A stretch of DNA of 64,000 bases from Candidatus Rickettsia kotlanii (GTDB taxonomy: Bacteria > Pseudomonadota > Alphaproteobacteria > Rickettsiales > Rickettsiaceae), in contig AP027062.1 of assembly GCA_030295365.1 (NCBI GenBank), positions 392,001 to 456,000 on the forward strand, read 5' to 3'. Both the position numbers and the translations under genes were made by a program. How positions within the stretch are numbered: the first letter of the stretch is position 1; the number at the start of each line of letters is the position of its first letter. This document shows, piece by piece, positions 8,543 through 18,600 of this stretch. The notes under the pieces were generated by a model. It was not told the DNA's origin. It saw nothing but the letters and a program-made list of their open reading frames with translations, and searched no databases.

Positions 8543-9541
8543 ATGATCAAAATCGGCAATATTGAGCTTTCTTCAAATATTATACTAGCTCCAATGTCGG
8601 GTGTTACGGATTTAGAATTTAGAAGATTGGTGAAAAGATTTGGTGCAGGGCTTGTAGTTTCTGAAATGGTAGCAAGTAGAGCAATGATTGTGGAATCTAG
8701 GCAGTCACTAAAAAAAAGTGCCATTATGCGTGGTGATGATGCAACAAGTGCTTGCGTACAGTTAGCAGGTTGTGAGCCGAATGTGATAGCAGAAGCTGCT
8801 AAAATGAATGAGGGTATGGGGGTAAAAATTATCGATCTTAATTTTGGCTGTCCGGCGAAAAAAGTAGTAGGCGGTTATTCAGGCTCAGCTTTAATGAGGG
8901 ATGAGCAGCTGGCAGCTAAAATTTTTGAAGCTACCGTTGAAGCGGTTAAGCTGCCGGTAACCGTTAAAATGCGTATGGGTTGGGATGATAATACGAAAAA
9001 CGCTCCAACTTTAGCCAAAATTGCTGAAAGCTCAGGTGTTCAGATGGTTACCGTTCACGGTAGAACTAGATGTCAGTTTTATTCCGGTAATGCCGATTGG
9101 GATTTTATACGATCAGTTAAAGAATCGGTAAAGATTCCGGTTATTGCTAACGGTGATATTACTAATTTTGCTAAGGCAAAAGAAGCCCTACAAAAATCCG
9201 GTGCAGACGGTATTATGGTCGGTAGAGGAGCATATGGCAAACCTTGGCTTATTTCGCAAATTGATCATTATCTTAAAACAGGTGAAGAAAAATCTGCTCC
9301 CTCTATAGCAGAGCAGCTAGATATTGTAACCGAGCATTATGAGGCAATACTTGATTATTATGGTGAATCTGTGGGCATACCTATTGCACGTAAGCATATT
9401 GGCTGGTATAGTAGCGGTTTACCGAATTCAGCAGAGTTTAGAGGTACTGTTAATTTAATGAACAATCCTCTAGCTGTAAAAGAGAAAATTGCGGAATTTT
9501 ATACGAGCGTTATGGAGACGAATAAATTAAAAGAATTTTAA
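8543..9541 (+). CDS. dusB: tRNA-dihydrouridine synthase (DusB-like)
   Basis: This is an FMN enzyme that reduces uridine to dihydrouridine in the tRNA D loop. The TIM-barrel signatures are present: LAPMSGVTDLEFRRL at the N-terminus, the NFGCPAKKV motif with the catalytic cysteine near residue 100, VKMRMGWDD, VHGRTR and the FMN-binding NGDI and MVGRGAYGKPW segments. The ATG at 8543 (MIKIGNIELS) is preferred because it begins the conserved core; an ATG at 8516 would add nine residues. The 3' end overlaps the likely original start of the NodB-like pseudogene. Confidence 0.93.
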   Translation: MIKIGNIELSSNIILAPMSGVTDLEFRRLVKRFGAGLVVSEMVASRAMIVESRQSLKKSAIMRGDDATSACVQLAGCEPNVIAEAAKMNEGMGVKIIDLNFGCPAKKVVGGYSGSALMRDEQLAAKIFEATVEAVKLPVTVKMRMGWDDNTKNAPTLAKIAESSGVQMVTVHGRTRCQFYSGNADWDFIRSVKESVKIPVIANGDITNFAKAKEALQKSGADGIMVGRGAYGKPWLISQIDHYLKTGEEKSAPSIAEQLDIVTEHYEAILDYYGESVGIPIARKHIGWYSSGLPNSAEFRGTVNLMNNPLAVKEKIAEFYTSVMETNKLKEF

Positions 9542-10318
9542 GTTTTATTTTTGTAATATTGTTTTTTAGTTTAAGCTATGCAAGTGAAAAAGCAGTAATT
9601 ATAACTGATTATAAACCGGTGTTTTTGTCTTTAATTGCTGAAAATAAAAAAATAAGAATTGCTGTTCGTTCTTATTTAAATAATGAAAAATCATATTTCA
9701 TTTTAGTAGATCCGAATTCTTTTAAAACTGAAATAGCTCTACAATAGCTGGTAATTTTACCTCTTCCAAAAGCTTTGAAGAAGATTTTTTTAAAAAGCTC
9801 GTAGAATTATCGATCAAACTAAATAAACCTATTATATGTGTTTCAGGATTATGGATTAATAAGTATACAGAAGAATTCTTGTGGTTATTAAAACAACAAG
9901 AAAACAGTTATTTACAAATAACATGGGTTAGTCATTCATTTAGTCATCCTTATTTTAAAGATAAACCTCTTGAAGATAATTTCCTTCTTTCCAATAAAGA
10001 TGATTTTGAAAATGAAGTATTAGAAGCATATTAGAAACAGGGAAAATATTAGTAAGTTATAATATTGCTCTGTCACCTTTCTTTCGTTTTTCTGGATTAG
10101 TTTCTGATCAAACATTAATAGAAGAACTAAAAGATTTGGGATTTATTCTGCTTGGGAGTAATGCATGGCTTGCTAAAGGTGAAAAAGTTCAAAATGGTTC
10201 TTTTATATTGGTACACGGTAAAATAGTAACGAAAAAGCCGGAATAGATTTAATTATGCAGATGTTACCGGAATTAAAATTACTTCCTATTGAAAAGGTGT
10301 TTTTATTACATGACAATT
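9526..10318 (+). pseudogene. secreted polysaccharide-deacetylase-like (NodB fold) protein, decayed
   Basis: In the frame overlapping the end of dusB there is a clear signal peptide, KRILSFIFVILFFSLSYASE, beginning at an ATT codon at 9526 where an ATG would be expected. A stop near 9745 follows, then after a frame change [12 protein letters not shown], the NodB-type [10 protein letters not shown] block, a stop near 10032, the [10 protein letters not shown] block (related to the FRFPG motif) and FILVHG. Another frame change precedes the final [13 protein letters not shown]. The motifs match periplasmic polysaccharide deacetylases; several stops and shifts show it is dead. Confidence 0.7.
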
Positions 10319-10330
10319 GATTAGTTAGAT

Positions 10331-10559
10331 ATTAATAATACGGTAACCCATAGTTGTTCTTATATCACATGAAGAATATGAGAAATTTAATCAGCTTGAA
10401 GATATGTATTAGGCAATGCAAGCAAAAAAGGCGAGTAAAAGTGGTTTTTTATCAAAGGAAGAGAGTAAGGATTTTTTAAATAAGATATTAAATATCTTTC
10501 TTATAGGAAAAAGGAATGATGGAGAAGTTTATAAATTATTTAAAAGAAAAATTAAATAG
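10331..10559 (+). pseudogene. Phd/YefM-type antitoxin remnant
   Basis: The frame VVLISHEEYEKFNQLEDMY is a typical Phd/YefM antitoxin segment. It is interrupted by TAG near 10409 and resumes with AMQAKKASKSGFLSKEESKDF. The N-terminal DNA-binding part before it is reduced to a short INNTVTH piece in another frame. No intact toxin follows; tsaE comes next on the other strand. Confidence 0.55.
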
Positions 10560-10566
10560 TTCATAA

Positions 10567-11088
10567 TTATAACTTAACTTTTCTAGTAGGGCTTTTATCT
10601 CTTTGAATATCAAGTTTTGTATCGAATAGCGGAGAATCTTGTAAAAAATCAATAAGGGAAGATTCTTGTGAATTTTCTTTATGTATTATACTACATAAAC
10701 GTTTATTATTATCTAATACTTCTAGATTTATTTCGATTAAAGGCGGAGTAAGTAAATGCTTAATAATTTCAGACCATTCTATTAAAATTAAATTGCCGTT
10801 TAATGCCTCTTCAAATCCAAGTTCATAAATTTCTTCAGGTGATTTAAGACGATACAGGTCATAGTGATATATAGTGAAGTTAGATGCTTTATACGTTTGC
10901 AGTAAGTTAAAAGTCGGGCTTATAATGCTTGTATTTTCACCGCAAAAATATTTAATAATTTCACGACAAAAAAATGTTTTACCTGCTCCAAGGTCACTGT
11001 TAAGTAAAACTATATCATTTGGTTTTAAGCTTTGTGCTAAAAGCTTTGCAAGCTTCTTTGTCTCTTCTTCGCTATTTAGTGTATGCAT
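10567..11088 (-). CDS. tsaE: tRNA threonylcarbamoyladenosine synthesis ATPase TsaE
   Basis: This is the P-loop ATPase partner of TsaB/TsaD in forming t6A at position 37 of ANN-decoding tRNAs. It shows the Walker A DLGAGKTFF near residue 33, SPTFNLLQTY, the HYDLYRL segment and LILIEWSEI (Walker B region). At 173 residues it is a little longer than usual; the last 25 or so residues are not part of the conserved fold. Its start overlaps the end of the znuA-like gene by 13 bases. TsaD is also in this window (46135). Confidence 0.92.
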   Translation of the reverse strand: MHTLNSEEETKKLAKLLAQSLKPNDIVLLNSDLGAGKTFFCREIIKYFCGENTSIISPTFNLLQTYKASNFTIYHYDLYRLKSPEEIYELGFEEALNGNLILIEWSEIIKHLLTPPLIEINLEVLDNNKRLCSIIHKENSQESSLIDFLQDSPLFDTKLDIQRDKSPTRKVKL

Positions 11089-11879
11089 TTTTTAACCTGA
11101 TAAATCATTTGTAAATATTGATTCTGAAAAGTGTTGGAACCTATATTCTGCACATTCCAGTTTTCGCTATTTAATATTATTATTTTAGCGTTTAATTTGT
11201 CGTATAACCGTGAATTTTGTTCATTACTTAAAACAAGACATTTGTTATTAGATTCTTTAATTAAATCTTCTAGCTTGCTTATATATCGGAGGCTTTTTTG
11301 ACTTTCGCTATATAATTTTGCAGTTTTATTAGTATTAAGAAAAAAATACTCGCTACTGTCACTTAATAAAATTACGTCTTTTATCGTTGCAAGCTCATTA
11401 TTTTTAATCTCTTGTAGTTTATTTAATTCTTTAAGTGCTGTTGAAAGGTTATTATTAATATCTTCTTGTAGTTCAGGAAAGTTTTCACTAAATATTCGTG
11501 CAAATTCCTGTAGTAAAATCACAGCATTATTAAGATCAAGCCAAATATGCCAATTATCTTTTATAGTGGTTAAAGATTTAATATCACTGATTTTTATAAT
11601 GTTTTTGCTATGATTATCAATTAATTTCTCGGCAAAACCATCAAATTGTTCATTAATATAAATTGCTATATCAGAATTTTTGACTTTTACTAAATCACTA
11701 GGTTTTAAATTATAATGATGTGGGCAGTCACTACTAATAGCTAAGCTCTCGATATCCGCTTTATCCTTAACAAGCATCGAAACAATACTGCCGATTGGCG
11801 TAATACTTACAACTATTTTAGGCTTAGCATAGCTAGTAAGGCTGAGGAATGTAAGGAATAGTAATGCTAGGTATGTCAT
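11076..11879 (-). CDS. znuA: zinc/manganese ABC transporter substrate-binding protein (ZnuA-like)
   Basis: A periplasmic metal-binding protein of the ZnuA family, which hands Zn or Mn to an inner-membrane ABC transporter. It shows VVVSITPIGSIVSMLV-type N-terminal strands (here IVVSITPIGS), the metal histidine block CPHHYNLKPSDL and WHIWLDLNN, the second histidine region. The ATG at 11879 is preferred because it gives a signal peptide directly (MTYLALLFLTFLSLTSYA). The longer frame to 12026 would put 49 residues made largely from a family A repeat ahead of it. No permease or ATPase gene is next to it. Confidence 0.82.
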   Translation of the reverse strand: MTYLALLFLTFLSLTSYAKPKIVVSITPIGSIVSMLVKDKADIESLAISSDCPHHYNLKPSDLVKVKNSDIAIYINEQFDGFAEKLIDNHSKNIIKISDIKSLTTIKDNWHIWLDLNNAVILLQEFARIFSENFPELQEDINNNLSTALKELNKLQEIKNNELATIKDVILLSDSSEYFFLNTNKTAKLYSESQKSLRYISKLEDLIKESNNKCLVLSNEQNSRLYDKLNAKIIILNSENWNVQNIGSNTFQNQYLQMIYQVKKCIH

Positions 11880-11911
11880 CTCTGCGAAGGCTTGCTTGTG
11901 TTGATACCAGA

Positions 11912-12006
11912 TCATCATTGCAAGCGACTGAAAGGAGCGTGGCAATCTCAGGATTTTGGCACGAGATTGCTTCGTCAAAATTTTCAATTTTTCCTCGCAA
12001 TGAGGG
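11912..12006. repeat. family A palindromic repeat upstream of the ZnuA-like gene
   Basis: It starts tcatcattgcaagcg and ends tcctcgcaatgag, with the inner pair ggcaatctcagg and gagattgcttcg. It lies between pcnB and the ZnuA-like start and creates the artificial N-terminal extension of that frame. Confidence 0.75.
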
Positions 12007-12022
12007 TTTGACATACTAGCTC

Positions 12023-13333
12023 TCATAATTTCGCCAACAACTCTAATTTACTAGGTTTAAAATCCTGCTCTATCCAAAAATTTTTTAGATATTCTAGTTT
12101 TGCTCCTATCTCTTTTTTTTCTATATTCATATTTAACAAGTCATTACCGTTTACTTGGAATTTAGGACGTAATAACACATCATATTTAAGGATAAATTCT
12201 TTTACTTGTGAATGATTTAATTTACCAATTATGCTAGCTGCTAATAAATATTCCTTATAATTCTTTTTTTCAAACCAAATTTTTTTCATGTTAAATTTAG
12301 CGTCATTCAGAAAGTTCGTTATTGATAATATTTGCATTGCTTCATGTTTTGAGAATTTCCAATCTAGAAAGACCTTTAAATTTAAATCTTTTTGACAATA
12401 TAATAAGAGTGCATATCGAGTAACTAATTCTAATTTAAAATCATTTGCCTGCTTAAAAATTTTTATTTCATAATTTTGGATAGAGAATATTAGTTCTAAT
12501 ATTCCTATTTCAAACATAGCTTTTAAAATTTGTGCTGCTCTTTTTGAAACAATAATTTTATCCATTTCGCTTTTAATTCGCTCTCGTGATAAAGTTTTTA
12601 AGCCGTCTTTTAAAGCTTTACATGCTTTAAAACTGCTATCATCAAGCTGATTCGCATAATAGCTAGAAAACCGAAAAAAGCGTAGAATTCGCAAATAATC
12701 TTCTTTAATTCTATCTAGAGTTTTCCCTATAAATACAACCTTTTCCTGCTGCAAATCCTTAAACCCTTCAAAATAATCATATATCTCGTTCTTAAAGGGA
12801 CAATAGCTTAAAGCATTAATAGTAAAATCTCGTCTTACGGCATCTTCAGCAAAATCGTTTGTGAATATTACTTTGGCATGTCTGCCGTTACATTCAATAT
12901 CTTTCCTAAGAGTTGTAATCTCAAATTTTTCATTATTTAAAATAGCCGTAATCATGCCGAATTTTAAACCGGTCGGAATAGTTTTTATTTTAGCTTCAGA
13001 TAAAATATTTGTTACTTCACTAGGTGTCAAATTAGTAGCTATATCTATATCGTAGCTACCTTTCCCAAGTCGATCTCTTGGATAACTTGCTTCTAAAGGT
13101 AATTTGTACATCGATCCGGTACTCGAATCCTCACGTACGTTTATGTACATTGCGATTCTATGTTCCGTGTTTCCTTCAAATTCCTCTTTATTAGCTTTGT
13201 TATGCAAGAGATCTAGTAACGCATCACGTACGCAGCCGCCTATAAGTCTTGCTTGTCCTTTTTCATTTAAGAGACGTAAGATTTTTCTATATCCTTTTGA
13301 GGGGATTTTTAGTATTTTGTGTGTAACTTGCAT
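12023..13333 (-). CDS. pcnB: poly(A) polymerase / CCA-adding nucleotidyltransferase family (PcnB-like) with RPE-1 insertion
   Basis: The nucleotidyltransferase head has RLIGGCVRDALLD near residue 35, SYDIDIATNLTPSEV with the catalytic aspartates near residue 98, then the RRDFTINALSY and RILRFFRFSSYY motifs of class II enzymes that add A or CCA to RNA 3' ends. The 436 residues are longer than relatives because an RPE-1 (13072-13213) is translated in frame between the GGCVRD helix and the DIDIATN strand, adding about 45 residues (EEFEGNTEHRIAMYINVRED and more). Whether it acts as CCA-adding enzyme or poly(A) polymerase cannot be told from this. Confidence 0.9.
   Translation of the reverse strand: MQVTHKILKIPSKGYRKILRLLNEKGQARLIGGCVRDALLDLLHNKANKEEFEGNTEHRIAMYINVREDSSTGSMYKLPLEASYPRDRLGKGSYDIDIATNLTPSEVTNILSEAKIKTIPTGLKFGMITAILNNEKFEITTLRKDIECNGRHAKVIFTNDFAEDAVRRDFTINALSYCPFKNEIYDYFEGFKDLQQEKVVFIGKTLDRIKEDYLRILRFFRFSSYYANQLDDSSFKACKALKDGLKTLSRERIKSEMDKIIVSKRAAQILKAMFEIGILELIFSIQNYEIKIFKQANDFKLELVTRYALLLYCQKDLNLKVFLDWKFSKHEAMQILSITNFLNDAKFNMKKIWFEKKNYKEYLLAASIIGKLNHSQVKEFILKYDVLLRPKFQVNGNDLLNMNIEKKEIGAKLEYLKNFWIEQDFKPSKLELLAKL
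13072..13213 (-). repeat. RPE-1 inside pcnB
   Basis: The termini gatctcttggataac and gttatgcaagagatc are inverted copies with one mismatch. The translated body (EGNTEH, INVREDSSTGS, YKLPLEA) is the RPE-1 peptide also seen in tilS and the MidA-like gene. It is in frame and has no stop. Confidence 0.85.
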
Positions 13334-13377
13334 TACTCGATTTTACCTAAAGTATCGGATAGTTTTTAAAAAGACTT

Positions 13378-13500
13378 TGATGTCATCAATGTTAAAAACT
13401 AGCATTTTTTACTGGATTGCTTCGTCAAAACTTATAGTTTTTCCCCGCAATGACGGATAAACCTATCCACGCAACAATGCCAAGCGGGAATGATATAGAA
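13378..13500. repeat. family A fragment plus half of a family B element
   Basis: The sequence ggattgcttcgtcaaaac to ccgcaatgacgg is the 3' arm of family A, followed by cctatccacgcaacaatgcc, one arm of family B, and gcgggaatgatat, a family C piece. The whole gap 13334-13759 between pcnB and the comEC relic holds only these repeat fragments and AT-rich sequence. Confidence 0.6.
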
Positions 13501-13759
13501 CAAAAACAATCCGGTACTAAGATTTTACCGTATATTCCTTTTTATTGCAAAAGATAAGTATAACAGGGCTTTTTTAACAAAATCTTTATTAATTGTTATT
13601 AAGCTCCCGCGGCATTTAGATTTATAATTGAGATTAATATGAATTTCAGCTTTCTCACAATGATTATCTTATTAATGACAATTTTTTGTCCGTAGTTGGT
13701 TAAAAAATATTATTCTCTAAAGGTAATACCATACTATCTTTTTGTCCAAACCAATTAGC

Positions 13760-15360
13760 TCAGTAAGTTCTATTGAAAGCAGGTATTTTATTAGCATGTA
13801 TTACTAGTTTATTTTCTCTATCTTTAACGCCTACCGCCATATGATTTGCATCAAATATTAATTCCGGCTTTGGGGAGTAGAACATAAATATAAAAGATAT
13901 TGCCATGATTGCGAGACCAAGCAAACGCCAAGCAGTTTTCCATATACAAATCCAAAAAAGCCGAATAAAAAGAGTAATATGTTGAAATTGGTAATAAACC
14001 GAAATACCATACAGCAGCCGGTACACTATTAAAATAGGTGGCTGATTTTATTATTATATCAATAAAGAATCCCATAAGCTTTAGGATATAGTTATCAAAC
14101 TCGATCATGGTAAAAGGCAGAGATAACAAAGCAAGCAGTATAAGAAAAAATGACGTTATCGGAATGACAATGAGGTTAGCTGGTACTGAGTAAGTAGCAA
14201 ATATAAAGAATTGATTAATTACTACAGGTGCCGTTATGATGCTTGCTAAGAAGCTTGAATAAATATTTGAGGCTGTATAAAATTTTACTGCTCCAAAAAT
14301 GCCTTTCTTTTCTTCAAGTAACCATGAATTCTTTAAGTAAAATTCATAACCGGCAACAAGCGATAATACGGCGATAAAAGATAATTGGAAACTTGGATGA
14401 AAAATATATTCGGGATCTAACGATAATATTATAAAATATAAAAGTATAAAAGCCGCAATTGCAAGTGAACGAAGGGGAAAGCAAGAGCATCCAATAATAC
14501 CGTAAGTAAAAATTGCAGCAGTAATAAAAGCTCTAGTCACTGCTATTTTGCATACCACTTAGTTCTATAAATAACCAAAGCTTCCTATTAGCAAACAATA
14601 AGCAGAGATTAATTTTATATTGAAATTATATGCAAAATAATTTGAAAAATTTAATAAAAACCTTGTAGTAAGGAAAGTAATCATCACGACTAAAGATAGA
14701 TGCAATCCTGAAACACAAAGCACGTGTGATATATACTGCTTTGCCTCATATCCTGCATTATTTGCCTGTTTAAACCTTTCGTCTTGCCAAGTAATATTGC
14801 AGCTGCAAAATTCCCTTTATCTTTTCCTAGCTTTTCTATTAAATTATTATAAATATAGGAACGCACTCTATAAATAAAACTATTAAAATTTATGTCATTA
14901 CGTTCTATAATTTGCGGCTCAGACATCGCATAGCCGTTTGCTCCAATATCCGATAGATAAGCGTAAAAACCAAGATCATAACCTCCGGGTAGTATACTAT
15001 TTTGCGGCTTATAGAGCTTAGCAAACAAAGTAATTCGGTTATTTACCCTAATTTCTTGTATATTTTTTCGGTATACTAATTTTAACTTTTTGTAAGTTAC
15101 GATTAATTTTTTCTATCTTTATGCGACTTAATACTACTTATCCTCCTATAATAGTTGGTTTTATCGATTCTATTTTACCGCTAATTTTAGTAATGATAGC
15201 TTTATAAAGCATTTCGCTATGTAAATTTGTTACACGATATTTAGAGATGAATATGCCAAAAATAAAAGCAATAATCATTCAGTAAGTAAACTGTAAAAAT
15301 ATATTAGAATTTCTAGTAAAGGTTAATATTAAACAAACACAAAAAATGAAAAATTGTTAT
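13760..15360 (-). pseudogene. ComEC/Rec2 DNA-uptake channel, decayed
   Basis: Pieces of the competence channel appear in order on the minus strand. Upstream is an N-terminal part with IIAFIFGIFISK and NLHSEMLYKAIITKISGKI, then ILPGGYDLGFYAYLSDIGANGYA and NFAAAILLGKTKGLNRQIM. The membrane block follows with TRAFITAAIF, RSLAIAAFILL and FHPSFQLSFIAVLSL, typical of ComEC. Stops and frame changes separate the parts (around 14700, 14560, 13850 and within 15030-15130). ComEC would carry single-stranded DNA through the inner membrane; this copy cannot. Confidence 0.85.
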
Positions 15361-15632
15361 AAATGAAAGCTCAAAATCAAGCAAAAACTATAATACCGTA
15401 AATAAAACTAACAAAATACCAAATATTTAAATTATTATACTCTGTTTCCAAAGTTATTTTAAAATATTGTAATGTTTTCATTAACATCATATCTGTTATA
15501 TTTTCAATAATTAGAATAAAATTCTCTTGTAATTGTAATTATAAGTTAAATTAACTTATATATTGCTTTTTATTAACTTATTTGTTACAACGTTTAGTTT
15601 ATGTATACAAAATTTAATTTGAGATATTTGTA

Positions 15633-18600
15633 ATGAATAAGTTAACAGAACAACATTTACTAAAAAGATCAAGATTTTTAAAATATTCTCTGTTTGCCTC
15701 TATTTCAGTAGGAGCAATAATAGCAATACCTTTTGAGGGTATAGCGATGAGTAAAGAAGCATTTTGTATCGACCTCAGTAATAAATTGTTAAATAACTCG
15801 TCACAATTAAACGGAAACAAAGATACGACAAATACCCCGCAGCAGATAGGAACAGTAATTGTACCGGAACCAGAAATAAACACATATACTCCATCTGAAA
15901 TAAGAGAAATAAAAATATCTAACAAACCTAAGGCATCTAATCTATTAAAAGATGTTCCTGTAGAGGATCATTATAAAGTGGTAGCGCGTAGTAAGTCTAA
16001 TGTCGGGAAAGCAAGAAAAGTACGACCAATTACTAAACGCAAAACATTTGTAGGCACTGAAAAAACGGAACAAAGTCAAAATACTTATACTCCTGAATCG
16101 ACAGAACAAGTGCCTCAAAAATCAGAGATTATAATAACAGCGTCTTCGCCTACTGTTAGCCCAACTTCAAATAGTTTTGTCACTGCACCTAATACATCAA
16201 ATACTACCCTGACATCACCTGAACATTATACTACGGCACCTGGTAGTACTCCATCATCAATACTGGCGACCCCGTATCAGCCTACTCCAGATTCTAAACC
16301 AAATGATAGTTTAGGAGCTAATACACCACCAAACATAAACACACACTCAAAGGTAGCACGAAGATTATCGTTTAGCAGTAGCGACCCGCAACAACAGGCA
16401 GCGCAATCTAGCTCACAGGTTAAACCAGAAGTTTCAACGAAGCCGACGTTTGTACCGTTGCCTATAAAAAAAAGCAGTACTGAAATTGCAGTAGGAATGG
16501 TAAGTAATATATCACGAATTAATGAGATGATAGGAATCAAGTTAGCTGAAGTAACACAGGCTATTAAAGATACCACAGGTAAAAAAAATAAAAAACCATT
16601 GGAGAAGTTGTATACGCAGCTAACTTCAGCACAAAAAACAACAGAAGCACTCAAGTCAAGAGCTGAAGCGATAGAAACAAAAATCAAAATAAGTGAAAAT
16701 AAAAATAAAATAAAGAAGCTTGAAAAAGAGTTAACAAATAAAAACAATGAAGCAGATAGATTATTTCAGAAAATAGAAAAAATAGATATCCCAGCAAATA
16801 AAGTTTCGATAAAATCACAGGAAACAGTTCCGGTTATAATGGCGTCAACCAAAGTTAGTGCGTTTCAAGCACAGCAAGCAAGAATTAATGAGGCTCGGCA
16901 AGGTATATTTAATAAAAATAAATCAAGCGGAGATAAAGTAAGAAAAAGTCGTGCTGGAATAGAAAGAGAAAAGAAAAAACAAGAAGCACAAAAACAGTTA
17001 TCAGAAATAAAGAAACAAGAAAAAGCTATAAAAACGGCAGCAGATAAAGCTAAAGAAGTAGCTGCTAGTGCGAAAAAAGAAACAAGTAGAACGGCATTAC
17101 GAGCCATGCAAGATGAAATGAATGAATTAAATAAGATAGAGGAAAGTCTAGAGTTATTAACTCCTGTTGTTACCGGTTCTACTTATAAGCAGCCGCAAAA
17201 AGCAAAGCCAACCATACCATTAAGTCATGGGGTTCAGAGAATTTTAGGTGAACAACCAGAGGATGAAGAAGGGTACTTAGTGCCAATAAAACTTCAGCAG
17301 CAAATGTTGCCGAGTCAAGAAATAGAGGACTCTAAAAGTATGGATTCAGGCTTGGAGAGCTTATCAAGCGGCACTTTAGGTAAAGAAACAGATACAGATG
17401 TTGGATTTAATCCAAATGGGGGAAATAGCCATCCTCTGCCGACTGCTAATATGAATAGCTTACTAAAAAATTTAGCTGTAACCCCACCTATAAATGTAGG
17501 GTCACTATATAACTCTCCGCAAGCTCAACAATTTCGAGAAGATCATAAAAATATTATAATAAATGCTATAAATTCCATAAGCTCTTCAGGAGTACCTAAG
17601 GAATCAATAGATCCAACAATAACCAAATCTTTACCTTATTTAGATAATGATCAATATCAAGAAGTAGTATTAAGGGTTAATAAAGTTCGTGATATAAATA
17701 CACGCGGTTATTTATTAAATAAACTTAAACAACTAGGAGTATCAGAAGTAAGAGAACTTACAGACGTAGATGCTTCAATATATAATACTGCTCCCCCTGA
17801 GGTACTAAAAGAAGCTGAAGCTTTACTTGATAGATCACAAAGTAGACTAAATTTGGTTGATAGTACTATTAAAAAAGGTACACAGCCATTATCTACTATA
17901 CATGAGTCGGTTAGTTATGAGAATTTAGCATCAGAAGCAATATATAAGACAGAGCAACCTAAGCCATCTATAAGTTACGAGAATACTAGTAAACGAAAAT
18001 TACCTATACCATTATTCAGAAGTGCCGAGCTTGACAAGAAATTAGAGTATTTGGATTTAGAAGATAAACTATTAAAAGTAGAGGAAGCTAGAATAATTAA
18101 GGAAACGCAAGCTATTGCCAAATTGAATCAATATCAAGATCCAGAAAACCTAGAATTTAAGCAGTTAGCTATAGAAGCACGAGACTTATCTTCAAAAGAA
18201 TCACAATTAAAAGAAAAAAGGCAAGTCATAGAAGCAGCATTTTCTTTAAATGAAGATTCAAGCACAGATGTATCAATATCACGTTCCTATTTAATTGATG
18301 ATATAAGCAGTGTACTTAGTGATGCAGAATCAAATCTATCTCGTTCACCTTCGGTTAGTGACTTAGAGGATTTAAACAATTCTAATGTTATGAAATTAGG
18401 GGAATTAAAATCTAAACATGAAAAAATAGCCAATGATTGTAAAGCTAAGGAATTGGAGTTAGATACTTTAAGTCACGATGATCCAAAATTTAAGAAGTTA
18501 AAGCTTGAAGTATTTGAGATATCGAAAGAAAAGATTTGGTTAGAAGGGGAGATAAAGCATCTAGATACTGAATCTAAACCTAAGGTAACTGAGAGTAAGC

